In this document: positions 33,430 to 43,323 of the stretch, piece after piece | How positions within the stretch are numbered: position 1 is the first letter of the stretch | Layout of the letters: each line of letters begins with the position of its first letter | From: Tuberibacillus calidus DSM 17572 | Lineage (GTDB): Bacteria; Bacillota; Bacilli; Bacillales; Sporolactobacillaceae | Assembly: GCF_000430685.1 (NCBI RefSeq) | Contig: NZ_AUMM01000010.1 | Location: forward strand, 33,683 to 97,682 | Direction: 5' to 3' | DNA: 64,000 nt | Position numbers and translations under genes: made by a program | Notes under the pieces: model-generated | Seen by the model: the letters and a program-made list of their open reading frames with translations, nothing else | What the model was told of the DNA's origin: nothing | The model's database searches: none

Positions 33430-33556
33430 AGATGCACAATGAGATGATGGAAAGCCCGCTCCGGTTTCCCATACGGCTTCATGTATAAACCCGCATTCTT
33501 TTGGCATATCTTGTACTAAGATGTAGTACGTAGAAGTTGGAAAGCGGGTAATAGCA

Positions 33557-33793
33557 ATGAAGCCATTCATGACATTGATTTTAGACACATTAAAAGTCTT
33601 TCTTCTTTTTGTCATTTGCACCATCCTTTTTTATTTTGGGCTCCAGTGGCTCGATCAAAACTATAAAAGTTTTCATAAGTACGAGGAACCAGACGATGGG
33701 GCTGTGAAAGTCTTTAATCCGGAAGGAGAGAAGGGGCCCGTTGATGGGGATGGTTTCCAGCGCCTTTTGCAATTTTTAAGAAACGGGGAATAA
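33557..33793 (+). CDS. yqzK: DUF4227 small membrane protein YqzK
   Basis: 78 aa. One membrane helix (about 10-31, LKVFLLFVICTILFYFGLQWL) and an acidic tail ending GFQRLLQFLRNGE. Size, topology and position between fur and xerD match YqzK of B. subtilis; function unknown. The gene is followed after four bases by xerD, so they share a transcript. A dyad GTACT/AGTAC (33513-33529) lies upstream near the likely promoter. Confidence 0.8.
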   Translation: MKPFMTLILDTLKVFLLFVICTILFYFGLQWLDQNYKSFHKYEEPDDGAVKVFNPEGEKGPVDGDGFQRLLQFLRNGE

Positions 33794-33797
33794 TGAG

Positions 33798-34688
33798 ATG
33801 CGTGGGGATGTCAAGGCTTTTATTGAAGCACTGATCACAGAAAAAGATGCAAGCCCTAATACAGCAGCTTCTTATCGCCGGGATTTGGAACAATATGTGG
33901 CATACATAACAAACATCCGTGGCGTTTCCGATTGGCAAAGTGTGGATGAAGCGATGATTTATCGGTACCTTTACTTTTTAAAAGATAAGGGACGGGAACG
34001 CGCCACCATTGCCAGACAATTATCTAGCCTAAAAGCTTTTCATCGGTATTTATTGCGAGCGGGGCGGACGAGCCATGATCCCACCCATGCGGTTCATTCC
34101 CCAAAAACGGAGCGACGTCTCCCCAACATCCTTACACCAGAGGAAGTCGAGCGATTGCTTGACGCACCGAACACAGAGACAGTGATGGGCTTGCGTGACC
34201 AGGCGATGCTCGAAGTGCTTTATGCTACCGGATTGCGCGCTTCTGAACTCATCGCCTTAAATGTGGATGATGTTCAGCCTGCCTTTGGGTTTTTAAAATG
34301 TATTGGCCATCACGGAAAAGAACGGATCGTTCCTCTCGGTAACCCCGCCGCAGCTGCCGTAAAAAGGTACATGGATGACGGGCGTCCCCATCTTTTAAAG
34401 GAGGCGGAGCAAGCGTTATTTTTAAACCGTAACGGGCGACGTTTGTCCCGCCAAGGCTTTTGGAAAATCGTCAAGAAAGTGGCTGAAAAAGCGGGTATTC
34501 TAAAACCCCTTACGCCGCAAACGCTTCGGCATTCTTTTGCGGCTCACCTCTTGCAAAACGGTGCTGACATACGGGCGGTTCAGGAAATGCTCGGCCATGC
34601 GGATTTATCAACAACACAAATCTATCGGCGCTTATCAGAGATTAAGTTAAAAGATCATTACCTTGCTTATCATCCGAGGGCGAAATAA
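33798..34688 (+). CDS. xerD: Site-specific tyrosine recombinase XerD
   Basis: 296 aa. With XerC it resolves chromosome dimers at dif. The N-terminal core-binding domain (about 1-85) includes SPNTAASYRRDLEQYV. The catalytic domain has Arg in LYATGLRASELIALN, HGKERIVPLG, the His-x2-Arg box TLRHSFAAHLLQNGADIRA, His in LGHADLSTTQ, and the nucleophilic Tyr in IYRRLS. Position after fur-yqzK identifies it as XerD (RipX) rather than XerC. In B. subtilis deoB and punA follow; here they are missing. Confidence 0.93.
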   Translation: MRGDVKAFIEALITEKDASPNTAASYRRDLEQYVAYITNIRGVSDWQSVDEAMIYRYLYFLKDKGRERATIARQLSSLKAFHRYLLRAGRTSHDPTHAVHSPKTERRLPNILTPEEVERLLDAPNTETVMGLRDQAMLEVLYATGLRASELIALNVDDVQPAFGFLKCIGHHGKERIVPLGNPAAAAVKRYMDDGRPHLLKEAEQALFLNRNGRRLSRQGFWKIVKKVAEKAGILKPLTPQTLRHSFAAHLLQNGADIRAVQEMLGHADLSTTQIYRRLSEIKLKDHYLAYHPRAK

Positions 34689-34820
34689 TAACGGAGGCAA
34701 AGCCATTTAGCGCACAATACATTGGAACGCGTTTTTTCATCGTATGAGATTCCGGAGGTATTGGGAAACAACGGTTGCTACCCAGTTTGATGATGTTGGC
34801 AGACTACATGAATAGCATAG

Positions 34821-34863
34821 AGCCCCTATCGGTTAACCAGTGTTGGTAACCGTCGGGGCTTTT
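34821..34863 (+). terminator. Terminator of the yqzK-xerD operon
   Basis: AGCCCC-N3-CGGTTA pairs with TAACCG-N2-GGGGCT around GGTAA-rich loop, followed by T4. The remaining 300 bases (34864-35163) before dacF show no gene and no promoter that I can support. Confidence 0.75.
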
Positions 34864-35163
34864 AATGTTTAGGAAGGCATCTTCCTGTTAATAATGCCAT
34901 CAAATGGCGAGAAATGTACGGAATCATTGCATAAAGATCGCTTGTTGATGAATATGAGACCCTAAGTTTGATGGACGATGATCATGGGTTGCTAAGACAA
35001 TGATAGAACCTCACGATATAACCACGGTGTATTCCCCACTATTTTTTTATGCCCATCGCAATTCCTACCATAAAAAACCACCAGTACATGAATTTCCCCA
35101 TAGAGGTATATTTACGAAAGGTTTGGAAGAAAATAAGGATGAACACGTATTGGAGGGATGGTC

Positions 35164-36336
35164 ATGAAGGCAATTTTAAGCGTCTCACTCAGTATTCTCA
35201 TCGCTTTATTCTCGCTTCCGATGACAACGGTTCATGCGGAAGAAAAACAAGCGAAATCCCTTGTTGAAGACGTCAAATCCGCTGTGCTTATGGAAAAAGA
35301 TACCGGAAAGGTGCTCTATTCCATTCATCCAAATAAGGAATTACCGCCAGCTAGTATGACAAAGATTATGACTTTATTGTTGATTTTTCAAGCATTGGAC
35401 CGTAACGAAATTGCTTTAACGGACAAAGTCAGCGTCAGTGAACATGCTGCCTCAATGGGAGGAACGCAAATTTTCCTTGAGCCCGGAGAAGAAATGACGG
35501 TCGAGGATTTAATCAAAGCGATTGCGATTGGTTCGGCCAATGACGCCTCCATGGCCTTGGCAGAATACATAGCTGGTTCCGAAGAGGCTTTTGTTAAAAG
35601 AATGAATGACGAGGCGAAAAAACTTGGATTAAAACATACCCATTTTAGCAATCCGACAGGTCTTCCCACAGAAAACCATTATTCATCGGCCCATGACATG
35701 GCTGTGATGGCAAAAGCTTTGCTCCGTTATCCTGATGTTTTAAAGTACACTTCCTTATATGAAGATTATTTAAGGGAAAATACCGACAATAAATTTTGGC
35801 TCGTTAACACCAATAAAATGCTGAAAACGTATCCGGGTGTAGATGGTTTGAAAACCGGATATACCCAGGAGGCGAAATACTGTTTAACGGCGACAGCAAA
35901 GAAAAATGACATGCGCGTGATTGCGGTCGTCATGGGGGCGCCATCTGCCAAAGAGCGCAACAAACAGGTCGCAAAATTGTTGAATTATGCCTTTGCAAAT
36001 TATAAAACGAAAAAATTAGTCAACCAAGGCCAAGCCGTTGCGATCGTTCCCGTCAATAAAAGCGAAAAAGGCCGCGTCCCGGCTGTCACGGAAGATAACG
36101 CGGTGTTATTGCTAAGGAAAGGGGAAAATGCGAAAGACTATCATACCAAGATCGAAATAAAGAAAAATTTAGCCGCACCGATGGAAGCCGGAACCGTTGT
36201 CGGTTACTATATCGTGAAAAAAGGCCAGCAAACGGTGTCTAAAACGCCACTTATTGTGACCAGAGATATTAAAAAAGCGACATGGTGGCAATTGTTTAAA
36301 AGGCAAATCGGAAAAATGACAAATGGGTCGTGGTAA
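35164..36336 (+). CDS. dacF: D-alanyl-D-alanine carboxypeptidase DacF
   Basis: 390 aa penicillin-binding protein, S11 peptidase, involved in spore peptidoglycan. Signal peptide about 1-25 (MKAILSVSLSILIALFS, cleavage after VHA). Catalytic motifs are Ser64-x2-Lys67 in PPASMTKIMT, SxN in GSANDASMALAEYI and KTG in DGLKTGYTQEA. ATG at 35164 is six bases after GGAGGG; the ATG at 35158 abuts that site. dacF directly upstream of spoIIAA is the usual order in Bacillales. Confidence 0.9.
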   Translation: MKAILSVSLSILIALFSLPMTTVHAEEKQAKSLVEDVKSAVLMEKDTGKVLYSIHPNKELPPASMTKIMTLLLIFQALDRNEIALTDKVSVSEHAASMGGTQIFLEPGEEMTVEDLIKAIAIGSANDASMALAEYIAGSEEAFVKRMNDEAKKLGLKHTHFSNPTGLPTENHYSSAHDMAVMAKALLRYPDVLKYTSLYEDYLRENTDNKFWLVNTNKMLKTYPGVDGLKTGYTQEAKYCLTATAKKNDMRVIAVVMGAPSAKERNKQVAKLLNYAFANYKTKKLVNQGQAVAIVPVNKSEKGRVPAVTEDNAVLLLRKGENAKDYHTKIEIKKNLAAPMEAGTVVGYYIVKKGQQTVSKTPLIVTRDIKKATWWQLFKRQIGKMTNGSW

Positions 36337-36394
36337 GTCGAATTACCACTAGTTTTGTCATGGAGAAGGAATTAGAAAAATTAATCGCGAAACT
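36336..36394 (+). promoter_or_regulatory. SigH promoter of spoIIA with candidate Spo0A boxes
   Basis: -35 GAAGGAATT (36365-36373) and -10 CGCGAAACT (36386-36394), 12-nt spacer, fit RnAGGAwWW/RnnGAATww apart from the T of GAAT. AGTCGAA (36336-36342) and TTGTCAT (about 36355-36361) resemble 0A boxes and lie about 60 and 43 bp upstream of the expected start, as expected for Spo0A~P activation. Confidence 0.55.
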
Positions 36395-36450
36395 CATGAT
36401 ACAAGAGTTACACACGGACTCTAACGGTAACTAAAGGGAGGAGAAACGAA

Positions 36451-36801
36451 GTGAGTCTCAGCGTGGATCTAGAAATTAAGCAGGAAGTGTTGTGCATTCG
36501 GTTGGAAGGTGAACTCGACCACCATACCGCGGATATTTTGCGGGAACGGGTGACAGAGGCCTTAAACCAACATCTGATCCGCCATATTCTTCTGAATTTG
36601 GAACGCTTGGAGTTTATGGATAGCTCCGGATTGGGTGTCATTCTCGGACGCTATAAAGAAATTGCAGCGATGGGCGGTGAAATGGTCGTTTGCTCCATTT
36701 CCGCACCTGTAAAAAGGTTGTTTGAAATGTCCGGGATGTTTAAAATCATCCGCTTTGAAGAAGATGAGGCCTACGCACTTTATACTTTGGGGGTGGCCTA
36801 A
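36451..36801 (+). CDS. spoIIAA: Anti-sigma F factor antagonist SpoIIAA
   Basis: 116 aa STAS-domain protein. Unphosphorylated SpoIIAA binds SpoIIAB and frees SigF in the forespore. Ser58 in [19 protein letters not shown] is the site phosphorylated by SpoIIAB and dephosphorylated by SpoIIE. GTG start, with GGGAGGAG upstream. First gene of the spoIIA operon; spoIIAB starts directly after its stop codon. Confidence 0.96.
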   Translation: MSLSVDLEIKQEVLCIRLEGELDHHTADILRERVTEALNQHLIRHILLNLERLEFMDSSGLGVILGRYKEIAAMGGEMVVCSISAPVKRLFEMSGMFKIIRFEEDEAYALYTLGVA

Positions 36802-37245
36802 ATGCGAAATGAAATGACCTTGCAATTTACGGCAGTCAGTGAAAACGAATCGTTTGCCCGCGTGACTGTTGCCGCTTTTGTGGCGCAACTCGATCCAACA
36901 ATGGACGAGTTGACGGAGATTAAAACCGTTGTTTCTGAAGCGGTCACCAATTCGATCATTCACGGTTACGAAAACAAGGGGTGCGGCCTTGTCACCATTA
37001 AAGCGGAGATTGAGGATGATACCGTTCATTTAACGGTTCACGACGATGGGGTCGGCATTGAAAACGTTGAAGAAGCCCGTCAACCGCTTTATACGTCTAA
37101 ACCGGAATTGGAAAGGTCAGGAATGGGCTTTACAATTATGGAGAATTTTATGGATCATGTGGCCATCGAAACGGCCCCCGGATGCGGCACGACGGTCTAC
37201 TTAACCAAACATCTCACCAAAAACAAAGCATCAATATGCAATTGA
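36802..37245 (+). CDS. spoIIAB: Anti-sigma F factor SpoIIAB
   Basis: 147 aa GHKL-fold serine kinase that holds SigF inactive and phosphorylates SpoIIAA. N-box [20 protein letters not shown]1 box [13 protein letters not shown], and G2 [15 protein letters not shown] are all present. The start ATG touches the spoIIAA stop; GGGGGTGG upstream lies in the spoIIAA 3' end, so translation is coupled. Confidence 0.96.
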   Translation: MRNEMTLQFTAVSENESFARVTVAAFVAQLDPTMDELTEIKTVVSEAVTNSIIHGYENKGCGLVTIKAEIEDDTVHLTVHDDGVGIENVEEARQPLYTSKPELERSGMGFTIMENFMDHVAIETAPGCGTTVYLTKHLTKNKASICN

Positions 37246-37311
37246 CCGCGGGGTTTATTTTACGAATCGATAAGGGATTCGGGTTGACCGATTAAAGGAG
37301 AGACAATGCCT

Positions 37312-38070
37312 ATGGATGTCAACGTCAAAAATAATGCGAAAGAGCCCCTTTTGGATGATGAAGAAGTCAAAGCGCTCATCGCCCGCAGTCAAAAAGGCGA
37401 TAAAGAAGCAAGAGACCTCATCGTCCAAAAAAACATGCGGCTTGTTTGGTCGGTCGTTCAACGGTTTTTAAATCGCGGTTATGAAGCTGATGACTTGTTT
37501 CAAATCGGATGTATTGGATTACTGAAGTCCGTCGATAAATTTGATCTTTCGTATGACGTCAAGTTTTCCACCTATGCGGTCCCCATGATTATTGGGGAAA
37601 TTCAGCGTTTTATCCGCGATGACGGCACGGTCAAAGTGAGCCGTTCTTTAAAAGAAATGGGTAATAAAGTCCGAAAGAAAAAAGATGAATTGTCCAAAAG
37701 CTTAGGCCGCAATCCGACCATCGGGGAATTGGCGCAGTCTCTCGATCTGACGCCTGAGGATGTCATCATGTCGCAAGAAGCGATACGCGCCCCCTCATCA
37801 ATACATGAAACGGTTTATGAAAACGATGGTGACCCCATCACGTTGCTCGATCAAATCCATGATAAGGATGAAAACAACTGGTTTGATAAAATCGCGCTTC
37901 GCCAAGCGGTCGAACACCTTCAAGACCGCGAGCGCCTAATCGTCTACTTAAGATATTTTAAGGATCAAACACAGTCAGAGGTGGCTGAGCGCCTCGGCAT
38001 CAGCCAAGTGCAAGTATCGCGATTAGAAAAGAAAATTTTATCAGAAATACGTGGACAGATGGTTGAATAA
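37312..38070 (+). CDS. sigF: RNA polymerase sigma factor SigF (forespore)
   Basis: 252 aa sigma-70 family factor, first forespore-specific sigma. Region 2 is NMRLVWSVVQRFLNRGYEAD through YDVKFSTYAVPMIIGEIQRF; region 3 and the region 4 helix-turn-helix SEVAERLGISQVQVSRLEKK follow. Very close to B. subtilis SigF over its length. ATG at 37312 is nine bases after GGAGAG and gives MDVNVK; ATG at 37306 is only three bases away from that site. Last gene of spoIIA; a terminator overlaps its stop. Confidence 0.96.
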   Translation: MDVNVKNNAKEPLLDDEEVKALIARSQKGDKEARDLIVQKNMRLVWSVVQRFLNRGYEADDLFQIGCIGLLKSVDKFDLSYDVKFSTYAVPMIIGEIQRFIRDDGTVKVSRSLKEMGNKVRKKKDELSKSLGRNPTIGELAQSLDLTPEDVIMSQEAIRAPSSIHETVYENDGDPITLLDQIHDKDENNWFDKIALRQAVEHLQDRERLIVYLRYFKDQTQSEVAERLGISQVQVSRLEKKILSEIRGQMVE

Positions 38071-38085
38071 CCGTCTGCTTTTTTT
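38056..38085 (+). terminator. Terminator overlapping the sigF stop codon
   Basis: CAGATGGTT (38056-38064) with AACCGTCTG (38069-38077), 4-nt loop, then T7. It separates spoIIA from spoVA transcription. Confidence 0.85.
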
Positions 38086-38102
38086 ATTTGAAAAGAAATA
38101 AG

Positions 38103-38133
38103 AGAATGTTTCCCTATTGAACAATCCATACTA
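38103..38133 (+). promoter_or_regulatory. SigG promoter of the spoVA operon
   Basis: -10 CATACTA (38127-38133) is a perfect SigG/SigF form; AGAATG (38103-38108), with an 18-nt spacer, matches GAAT of TGAATA. Late forespore expression is known for spoVA. Confidence 0.7.
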
Positions 38134-38154
38134 TGGAAAGAAGGAGTGAAAGCC

Positions 38155-38778
38155 ATGGCCAACACCATCTATATCCGTTTGCGCCATAAATTTAAAGCCG
38201 CTTTAAACGATTGTATTAAAATCGGAAAAATGGCAAACGTCATCGCTCCTCGTGATATGAAAAACGTCATTTGTGATCTTGACGTGTACAAAATCCGACC
38301 CGAAGATAATAAATTCGTTGTCATTGATGCCATGGATGTCATCCAAGCGATACATGAGAGATATCCCGATTGCGATATTCAGACGGTTGGCCCGCAGCAA
38401 ACCATCATTGAAGTGGAAAGTGAGAAAAAGGGCCCGCGAACAGTCTTGTTTTTACTCGTATGGGTCTTATTGTTTATCGGTGCAGGCTTAACCATCATGA
38501 ATTTCCACGAAGATGTCGCAATGTCGAGTGTCCATCAAAAAATCTATTTTTTAATCACGGGAAGAGAAAATGCGAAGCCGCTGATCTTGCAAATCCCATA
38601 TTCTCTGGGGGTCGGAATCGGTATGATTCTTTTTTTTAATCACATTTTTAAAAAGCGTTTTAATGAAGAACCCAGCCCTTTGGAAGTCGAGATGTTCAAT
38701 TATCAACAGGATTTAGATCAATACATTATCCTGCAGGAAAATAAAAAAGCGGAGGCCAAACGCCATGGTGATGGATGA
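38155..38778 (+). CDS. spoVAA: Stage V sporulation protein AA
   Basis: 207 aa. First component of the SpoVA channel needed for dipicolinic acid uptake into the spore and release at germination. A cytosolic N-terminal domain (to about residue 93) is followed by two membrane segments (VLFLLVWVLLFIGAGLTIMNF and QIPYSLGVGIGMILFFNH). ATG at 38155 is eight bases after AAGGAG. Overlaps spoVAB by 14 nt. Confidence 0.92.
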   Translation: MANTIYIRLRHKFKAALNDCIKIGKMANVIAPRDMKNVICDLDVYKIRPEDNKFVVIDAMDVIQAIHERYPDCDIQTVGPQQTIIEVESEKKGPRTVLFLLVWVLLFIGAGLTIMNFHEDVAMSSVHQKIYFLITGRENAKPLILQIPYSLGVGIGMILFFNHIFKKRFNEEPSPLEVEMFNYQQDLDQYIILQENKKAEAKRHGDG

Positions 38779-39187
38779 TGTGTTGCTTATCATCGTTGGC
38801 TTCTCCGGAGGGCTAGCCGTCGGGTGTGGCTTTGTCGCTTTCCTCACTGTTTTGGGCATCATACCAAGGCTTACCCAATTGACTAAAACTTACGATGCCA
38901 TCAGAAAATATGAATGGAGTGTCATCCTCGGGGTACTTGCATCGACTTGGTTCGGCTTGCGGTATTCGTCATTCAGTCTGCCCGGTTTTCTACTCATCCC
39001 TATTGGCTTAGCCGCGGGCATGTTTGTCGGGATGCTGGCCGCCGCTTTGACAGAAGTCCTAAATGTCTTTCCCATTTTGGCCAAAAGGCTTGGCATCAAC
39101 GAAAAAATCCTCTTGCTCATGATGGCTCTCGTTTTAGGTAAAGTATTGGGTTCATTTTTTCATTGGACATACTTTATTGATCAATAA
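38765..39187 (+). CDS. spoVAB: Stage V sporulation protein AB
   Basis: 140 aa membrane protein with about four hydrophobic segments (LLIIVGFSGGLAVGCGFVAF at the N-terminus). Only spore formers with the full seven-gene spoVA set carry AA and AB. RBS GGAGG lies in the spoVAA 3' end, eight bases before ATG. spoVAC follows after 11 nt. Confidence 0.92.
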   Translation: MVMDDVLLIIVGFSGGLAVGCGFVAFLTVLGIIPRLTQLTKTYDAIRKYEWSVILGVLASTWFGLRYSSFSLPGFLLIPIGLAAGMFVGMLAAALTEVLNVFPILAKRLGINEKILLLMMALVLGKVLGSFFHWTYFIDQ

Positions 39188-39198
39188 GGAGGAACACC

Positions 39199-39657
39199 AT
39201 GACCCGTTTAAATGATGTAAAAAACTACAAAAAAAACATCAAATCGTACCACCCTAAAATTAACTATTTCGTGAACGGTCTTAAAGCCTTTGTGATTGGC
39301 GGCCTCATTTGTGACCTTGGGGAAGCGGTCCAGAAATTTTATGTTACCTTTTTTGATTTCAATGAAAAAACAGCAGGGGATCCAACGGTGGCAACGATGA
39401 TTCTCATCGCTTCCCTCTTAACAGGATTCGGTGTTTACGACAAAATCGGCCAATTTGCCGGTGCCGGTTCTCTAATTCCCGTCACGGGCTTTGCCAATTC
39501 CATAACGAGTGCAGCCCTGGAACATAAAAGCGAAGGCATCGTTCTCGGCATCGCGACCAATCTTTTTAAATTGGCCGGTTCCGTCATTGTCTTTGGTGTC
39601 GTCTCAGCCGCGATTTTCGGATTGATCCGGCTCACCGTGAACAATTTATTAGGTTAG
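39199..39657 (+). CDS. spoVAC: Stage V sporulation protein AC
   Basis: 152 aa. Membrane channel component; in B. subtilis SpoVAC acts as a mechanosensitive channel for dipicolinic acid release. Segments NYFVNGLKAFVIGGLICDLG, GFGVYDKIGQFAGAGSLIPV and TGFANSITSAALEHKSEGIV are shared with SpoVAEb, its paralogue four genes on. RBS AAGGAGG. Confidence 0.94.
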   Translation: MTRLNDVKNYKKNIKSYHPKINYFVNGLKAFVIGGLICDLGEAVQKFYVTFFDFNEKTAGDPTVATMILIASLLTGFGVYDKIGQFAGAGSLIPVTGFANSITSAALEHKSEGIVLGIATNLFKLAGSVIVFGVVSAAIFGLIRLTVNNLLG

Positions 39658-39668
39658 GGGGATAAGCG

Positions 39669-40679
39669 ATGCGTTTGGGAAAACAAACATGGCGCTTTGA
39701 GCATGACCTTTACATCCAATCCACGGGGACGTGTGCCGGCCCATTAGAAGGGAAAGGGCCTCTCGGCGATTTTTTTGATAAAAAGTATAATGAACTGCAT
39801 TGTGGTGAAAAAAATTGGGAAGCCGCCGAACGCAAACTCATGCGAGAAGCTGTGGACATCTGCTTGAAGAATGTCAATAAAAAACCGGAAGACATTGATT
39901 TTTTTATGGCGGGTGACCTTTTAAATCAAACCGTGACCTCCAATTTTATTGCGAGAGAAACAAAAATTCCTTACCTCGGAATGTTTGGCGCCTGTTCGAC
40001 ATCCATGCAAACGTTGGCCCTTGCTGCGCAATTCGTGGACACCGGTTATGCCGATTCTGTCCTTGTTGCGGTTAGCAGCCACAATGCAACAGCAGAGCGG
40101 CAATTCCGCTATCCAACGGAATACGGCGGCAGCAAGCCGAATACATCTACATTTACGGCAACAGGAGCAGCGAGTGCCTTGGTTAGCCAAACGCCTTCAT
40201 CCGTAAAAATTAAAGAAGCGACGATTGGCAGAGTCATCGATTGGGGAATTGCCGATGCCAATGATATGGGCTCGGCGATGGCACCGGCTGCGGCCGATAC
40301 GATCGAAAGGCATCTCAAGGATACGGGGCGAAAGCCTACCGATTACGACATGATCGTCACCGGTGATTTATCCAGTGTGGGCAGTCCGATCGTCCGCCAA
40401 CTTCTGTGGGAACGCGGCATTGACATCAGCGAAATGCATCATGACTGCGGTTTAATGCTTTATAGTCCCGAGCAAAATGTGATGGCTGGCGGTAGCGGGA
40501 CAGCGTGTTCGGCGATGGTCACCTATGGTTACATTGTCAATCTTTTGAAACAAAAAAAGATCCAACGCGTTTTCATTTGCGCGACGGGGGCTTTGTTCAA
40601 TCCGACTGTCAACCAACAAAAAGAAACGATACCCTGTGTCGCTCACGGTGTCGTTTTGGAATCTGCAGGGGGCGAATAA
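39669..40679 (+). CDS. spoVAD: Stage V sporulation protein AD
   Basis: 336 aa soluble protein with thiolase/ketosynthase-like fold ([20 protein letters not shown]), the subunit that binds dipicolinic acid at the channel mouth. [17 protein letters not shown] and [17 protein letters not shown] are family segments. It starts 11 nt after spoVAC. Confidence 0.95.
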   Translation: MRLGKQTWRFEHDLYIQSTGTCAGPLEGKGPLGDFFDKKYNELHCGEKNWEAAERKLMREAVDICLKNVNKKPEDIDFFMAGDLLNQTVTSNFIARETKIPYLGMFGACSTSMQTLALAAQFVDTGYADSVLVAVSSHNATAERQFRYPTEYGGSKPNTSTFTATGAASALVSQTPSSVKIKEATIGRVIDWGIADANDMGSAMAPAAADTIERHLKDTGRKPTDYDMIVTGDLSSVGSPIVRQLLWERGIDISEMHHDCGLMLYSPEQNVMAGGSGTACSAMVTYGYIVNLLKQKKIQRVFICATGALFNPTVNQQKETIPCVAHGVVLESAGGE

Positions 40680-40680
40680 A

Positions 40681-41031
40681 ATGGATTTTCTTTGGGCATT
40701 TCTCGTCGGCGGTTTGATTTGCTTGATCGGGCAAATTTTACTTGACGTTTTCAAGCTAACGCCGGCGCATATCGTTTGTTCATTTGTCGTCATTGGGGCG
40801 CTTTTGGACGCATTCGGAATTTATGATAATCTGATTGAATTTGCAGGAGCTGGCGCTACGGTTCCCATCACGAGTTTTGGCCACTCGCTTTTACATGGGG
40901 CGATGGAGGAAGCCAAACAGCATGGGTATATTGGTCTAGCTATGGGCATATTTAAATTAACTTCCTCAGGTATCACATCCGCCATCTTGTTCGGCTTTCT
41001 TGTCGCGTTAATCTTTAAGCCGAAAGGGTGA
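40681..41031 (+). CDS. spoVAEB: Stage V sporulation protein AE, EB part (SpoVAEb)
   Basis: 116 aa membrane protein, paralogue of SpoVAC ([54 protein letters not shown]). ATG at 40681 lies one base after the spoVAD stop, with GGGGG upstream. Part of the minimal SpoVAC-D-Eb channel core. Confidence 0.93.
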   Translation: MDFLWAFLVGGLICLIGQILLDVFKLTPAHIVCSFVVIGALLDAFGIYDNLIEFAGAGATVPITSFGHSLLHGAMEEAKQHGYIGLAMGIFKLTSSGITSAILFGFLVALIFKPKG

Positions 41032-41035
41032 TTCC

Positions 41036-41644
41036 ATGAGACGCATTATTGCTGTGACAGATGGGGATCAAATGGCCAAAAAAGTGGTGGAACTCGCGGC
41101 TAAAGAACTCGGCTTGCGCTGTATTTCTCGGTCAGCGGGAAATCCTACTCAGCTTTCAGGACCGGAATTGGTTGAATTGATCTTGCAAACCCCATATGAC
41201 CCTGTGCTTGTCATGTTTGATGATGGTGGTTTTAACGGCATAGGAAAAGGCGAAGAAGCGTTGGCGTATGTCGTCAAACACCCGGAAATTCAGACACTAG
41301 GCGTCATTGCCGTTGCTTCCAACAGCTGTTTTCACGAATGGACGCGTATAGATGTTAGCATTGACCAAAACGGGGAGTTGACCCCTTATGGCGTCGATAA
41401 ATACGGCGTGCCGGACCTTGAGATCGGACGCCTGACCGGCGATACCGTTTATGTCTTGGATCGGCTACATATTCCCATCGTCGTCGGGGTCGGAGACATC
41501 GGAAAAATTACGGGAGTGGATGAACCGGAGAAAGGCGCCCCGATCACCATAAAAGCCATTGAATACATCTTGGAAAGGAGTGGTTACCATCGAAGCGGCA
41601 ATGAAGAACAAAAAACCGATCAGCAAACGTTTGAAAGAAAATAA
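41036..41644 (+). CDS. spoVAEA: Stage V sporulation protein AE, EA part (SpoVAEa)
   Basis: 202 aa soluble protein; [21 protein letters not shown] is the family N-terminus and [20 protein letters not shown] is near the end. Peripheral SpoVA component with unclear role. Four bases after spoVAEb. Its last 44 bases overlap the beginning of spoVAF. Confidence 0.92.
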   Translation: MRRIIAVTDGDQMAKKVVELAAKELGLRCISRSAGNPTQLSGPELVELILQTPYDPVLVMFDDGGFNGIGKGEEALAYVVKHPEIQTLGVIAVASNSCFHEWTRIDVSIDQNGELTPYGVDKYGVPDLEIGRLTGDTVYVLDRLHIPIVVGVGDIGKITGVDEPEKGAPITIKAIEYILERSGYHRSGNEEQKTDQQTFERK

Positions 41645-43088
41645 AGCGTATATGGAAGAACGCATCGGTATCGGTGAGAGCTTTGATGTCGGGGTGCGAG
41701 AGTTGACGATCTTAAGCGAACCGATTGAAGTATATTATTGTAATTCCTTGGTCGATTCGCTTCTGGTTACAGAAATTTTGCGGGAACTTATGCGGCTTGT
41801 TCACGAGCATAAAAAGGTGGATCGGGCAAAAGATGTCATTAAAAATCACCTCGCTCATGAACAAGTGATTGAAATCAAGACGTTGGATGAAGCGGTTGAC
41901 AACATGTTGAGCGGCCTGATTGTCATTTTAATTGAAGGCGAAAGTGATGGGTTGGTCATCGATGTTCGTCATTATCCGGGCCGTCAACCGCAAGAACCCG
42001 ATGTGGAACGCGTCGTGCGCGGCGCCCGTGACGGGTTTACCGAAAACATCATAGAAAATGTCGGTTTGATCCGCCGGAGAATTCGCGATGAGCGGTTTCG
42101 GACACAAATTTTACGCGTCGGGGAACGTTCTAAAACCGATGTGTGTATTTGTTATTTAAAAGATGTAGCCAATCCAGGACTCTTGAAAACGTTGAAGAAA
42201 GAACTGGAATCCATCGAAATTGACGGCATACCTATGGCGGATAAATCGGTTGAAGAATTCCTGGTCAAACAAGGCTTTAACCCGTATCCGTTAGTCCGTT
42301 ATACTGAACGTCCGGATGTAGCAGCGGCTCACATCTTGGAAGGTCATATATTGTTGGTCACGGATACTTCGCCGAGCATCATTATTTTTCCGACAACGCT
42401 CTTCCATCATGTGCAACATGCCGAGGAATACCGTCAAACCCCGGTAGTTGGCGCCTTTTTGCGATGGGCGCGTTTTTTTGCTATCCTGATGTCGTTGTTT
42501 TTGCTCCCGCTTTGGCTCATCATCGTCAACAATCACGAGATTGCTCCGGATTGGCTAAAGTTTCTCGGGCCGAACAATCATAAGTACCACATTCCGATCA
42601 CCTTGCAAGTGCTTATTGGAGAAATCGGTGTGGAAATCATCCGCATGGCCGCCATTCACACGCCATCCTCTTTATCAACCGCATTAGGATTAATTGCGGC
42701 GGTTATGATCGGCCAAATTGGCGTCCAGGTCGGCATCTTTACACCGGAAGTCATTTTGTACACATCCTTGGCGGCAATTGGCGGATTCGCGACGCCAAGT
42801 TATGAACTGAGCGAAGCCAACCGCATCGTGCGCATTTCACTCATTCTTCTTTCACTCTTTTTCGGCATTCCCGGTTTCGTCATCGGCTCGACCCTTTTTA
42901 TCATTTTTTTGGCTCGGGTAAAAAACCTCAATACCCCGTACCTCTGGCCATTTATTCCCTTTGATCCGATGGCTATGGTTGCGATTTGCATCCGGACATC
43001 GATGCCGCTTTCCAGCACCCGGCCGAGCATCGTAAAACCATTGGATCAGAAAAAAATGCCGCGTAAAAAAAGATGGCGCTCCGAATAA
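41601..43088 (+). CDS. spoVAF: Stage V sporulation protein AF (GerA family)
   Basis: 495 aa, homologous to germinant receptor A subunits. A large soluble N-terminal domain is followed by about five membrane segments from [18 protein letters not shown] onward, with the conserved [19 protein letters not shown]. Among possible starts, ATG at 41601 gives the family length, but AAAGGAG (41574-41580) is 20 bases away; a GTG at 41580 overlaps this site. Last gene of spoVA; a strong terminator follows and lysA has its own leader. Confidence 0.93.
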   Translation: MKNKKPISKRLKENKAYMEERIGIGESFDVGVRELTILSEPIEVYYCNSLVDSLLVTEILRELMRLVHEHKKVDRAKDVIKNHLAHEQVIEIKTLDEAVDNMLSGLIVILIEGESDGLVIDVRHYPGRQPQEPDVERVVRGARDGFTENIIENVGLIRRRIRDERFRTQILRVGERSKTDVCICYLKDVANPGLLKTLKKELESIEIDGIPMADKSVEEFLVKQGFNPYPLVRYTERPDVAAAHILEGHILLVTDTSPSIIIFPTTLFHHVQHAEEYRQTPVVGAFLRWARFFAILMSLFLLPLWLIIVNNHEIAPDWLKFLGPNNHKYHIPITLQVLIGEIGVEIIRMAAIHTPSSLSTALGLIAAVMIGQIGVQVGIFTPEVILYTSLAAIGGFATPSYELSEANRIVRISLILLSLFFGIPGFVIGSTLFIIFLARVKNLNTPYLWPFIPFDPMAMVAICIRTSMPLSSTRPSIVKPLDQKKMPRKKRWRSE

Positions 43089-43097
43089 AGTCATTGC

Positions 43098-43138
43098 AAA
43101 GAAAACCATATGCCTAAATGGCTGGTTTTCTTTTTTTA
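43098..43138 (+). terminator. Terminator of the spoVA operon
   Basis: AAAGAAAACCA (43098-43108) with TGGTTTTCTTT (43123-43133), then further T. Perfect 11-bp stem. Confidence 0.9.
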
Positions 43139-43314
43139 TACTTGTATGCTTGTAAATTTTTCAGATTTACCTGCACTCATTCGGTCCCTTAAGCGGCGTT
43201 TTCTTTATCCATTATCTGCAGTGATTAAGAATTGAAAAATGTATAAAAGAAGGGCGGCCGTAAACCTGTTAAAATGATAAAATGTATAAAGTGGTTTATT
43301 CCAAGCTCTGGGTC

Positions 43315-43323
43315 TGGTATACT
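43315..43323 (+). promoter_or_regulatory. Extended -10 promoter candidate of lysA
   Basis: TG-G-TATACT at 43315-43323; TATACTTT is repeated at 43318-43325 and 43333-43340. The 366-base gap before lysA holds this, AT-rich sequence and two AATGTATAAA repeats. I could not find a lysine riboswitch or T-box in it. Confidence 0.4.

Noticed and set aside
36562..37029. 155-codon antisense open frame across spoIIAA/spoIIAB
   Set aside because: Both sense genes are unmistakable and the antisense frame has no ribosome binding site.
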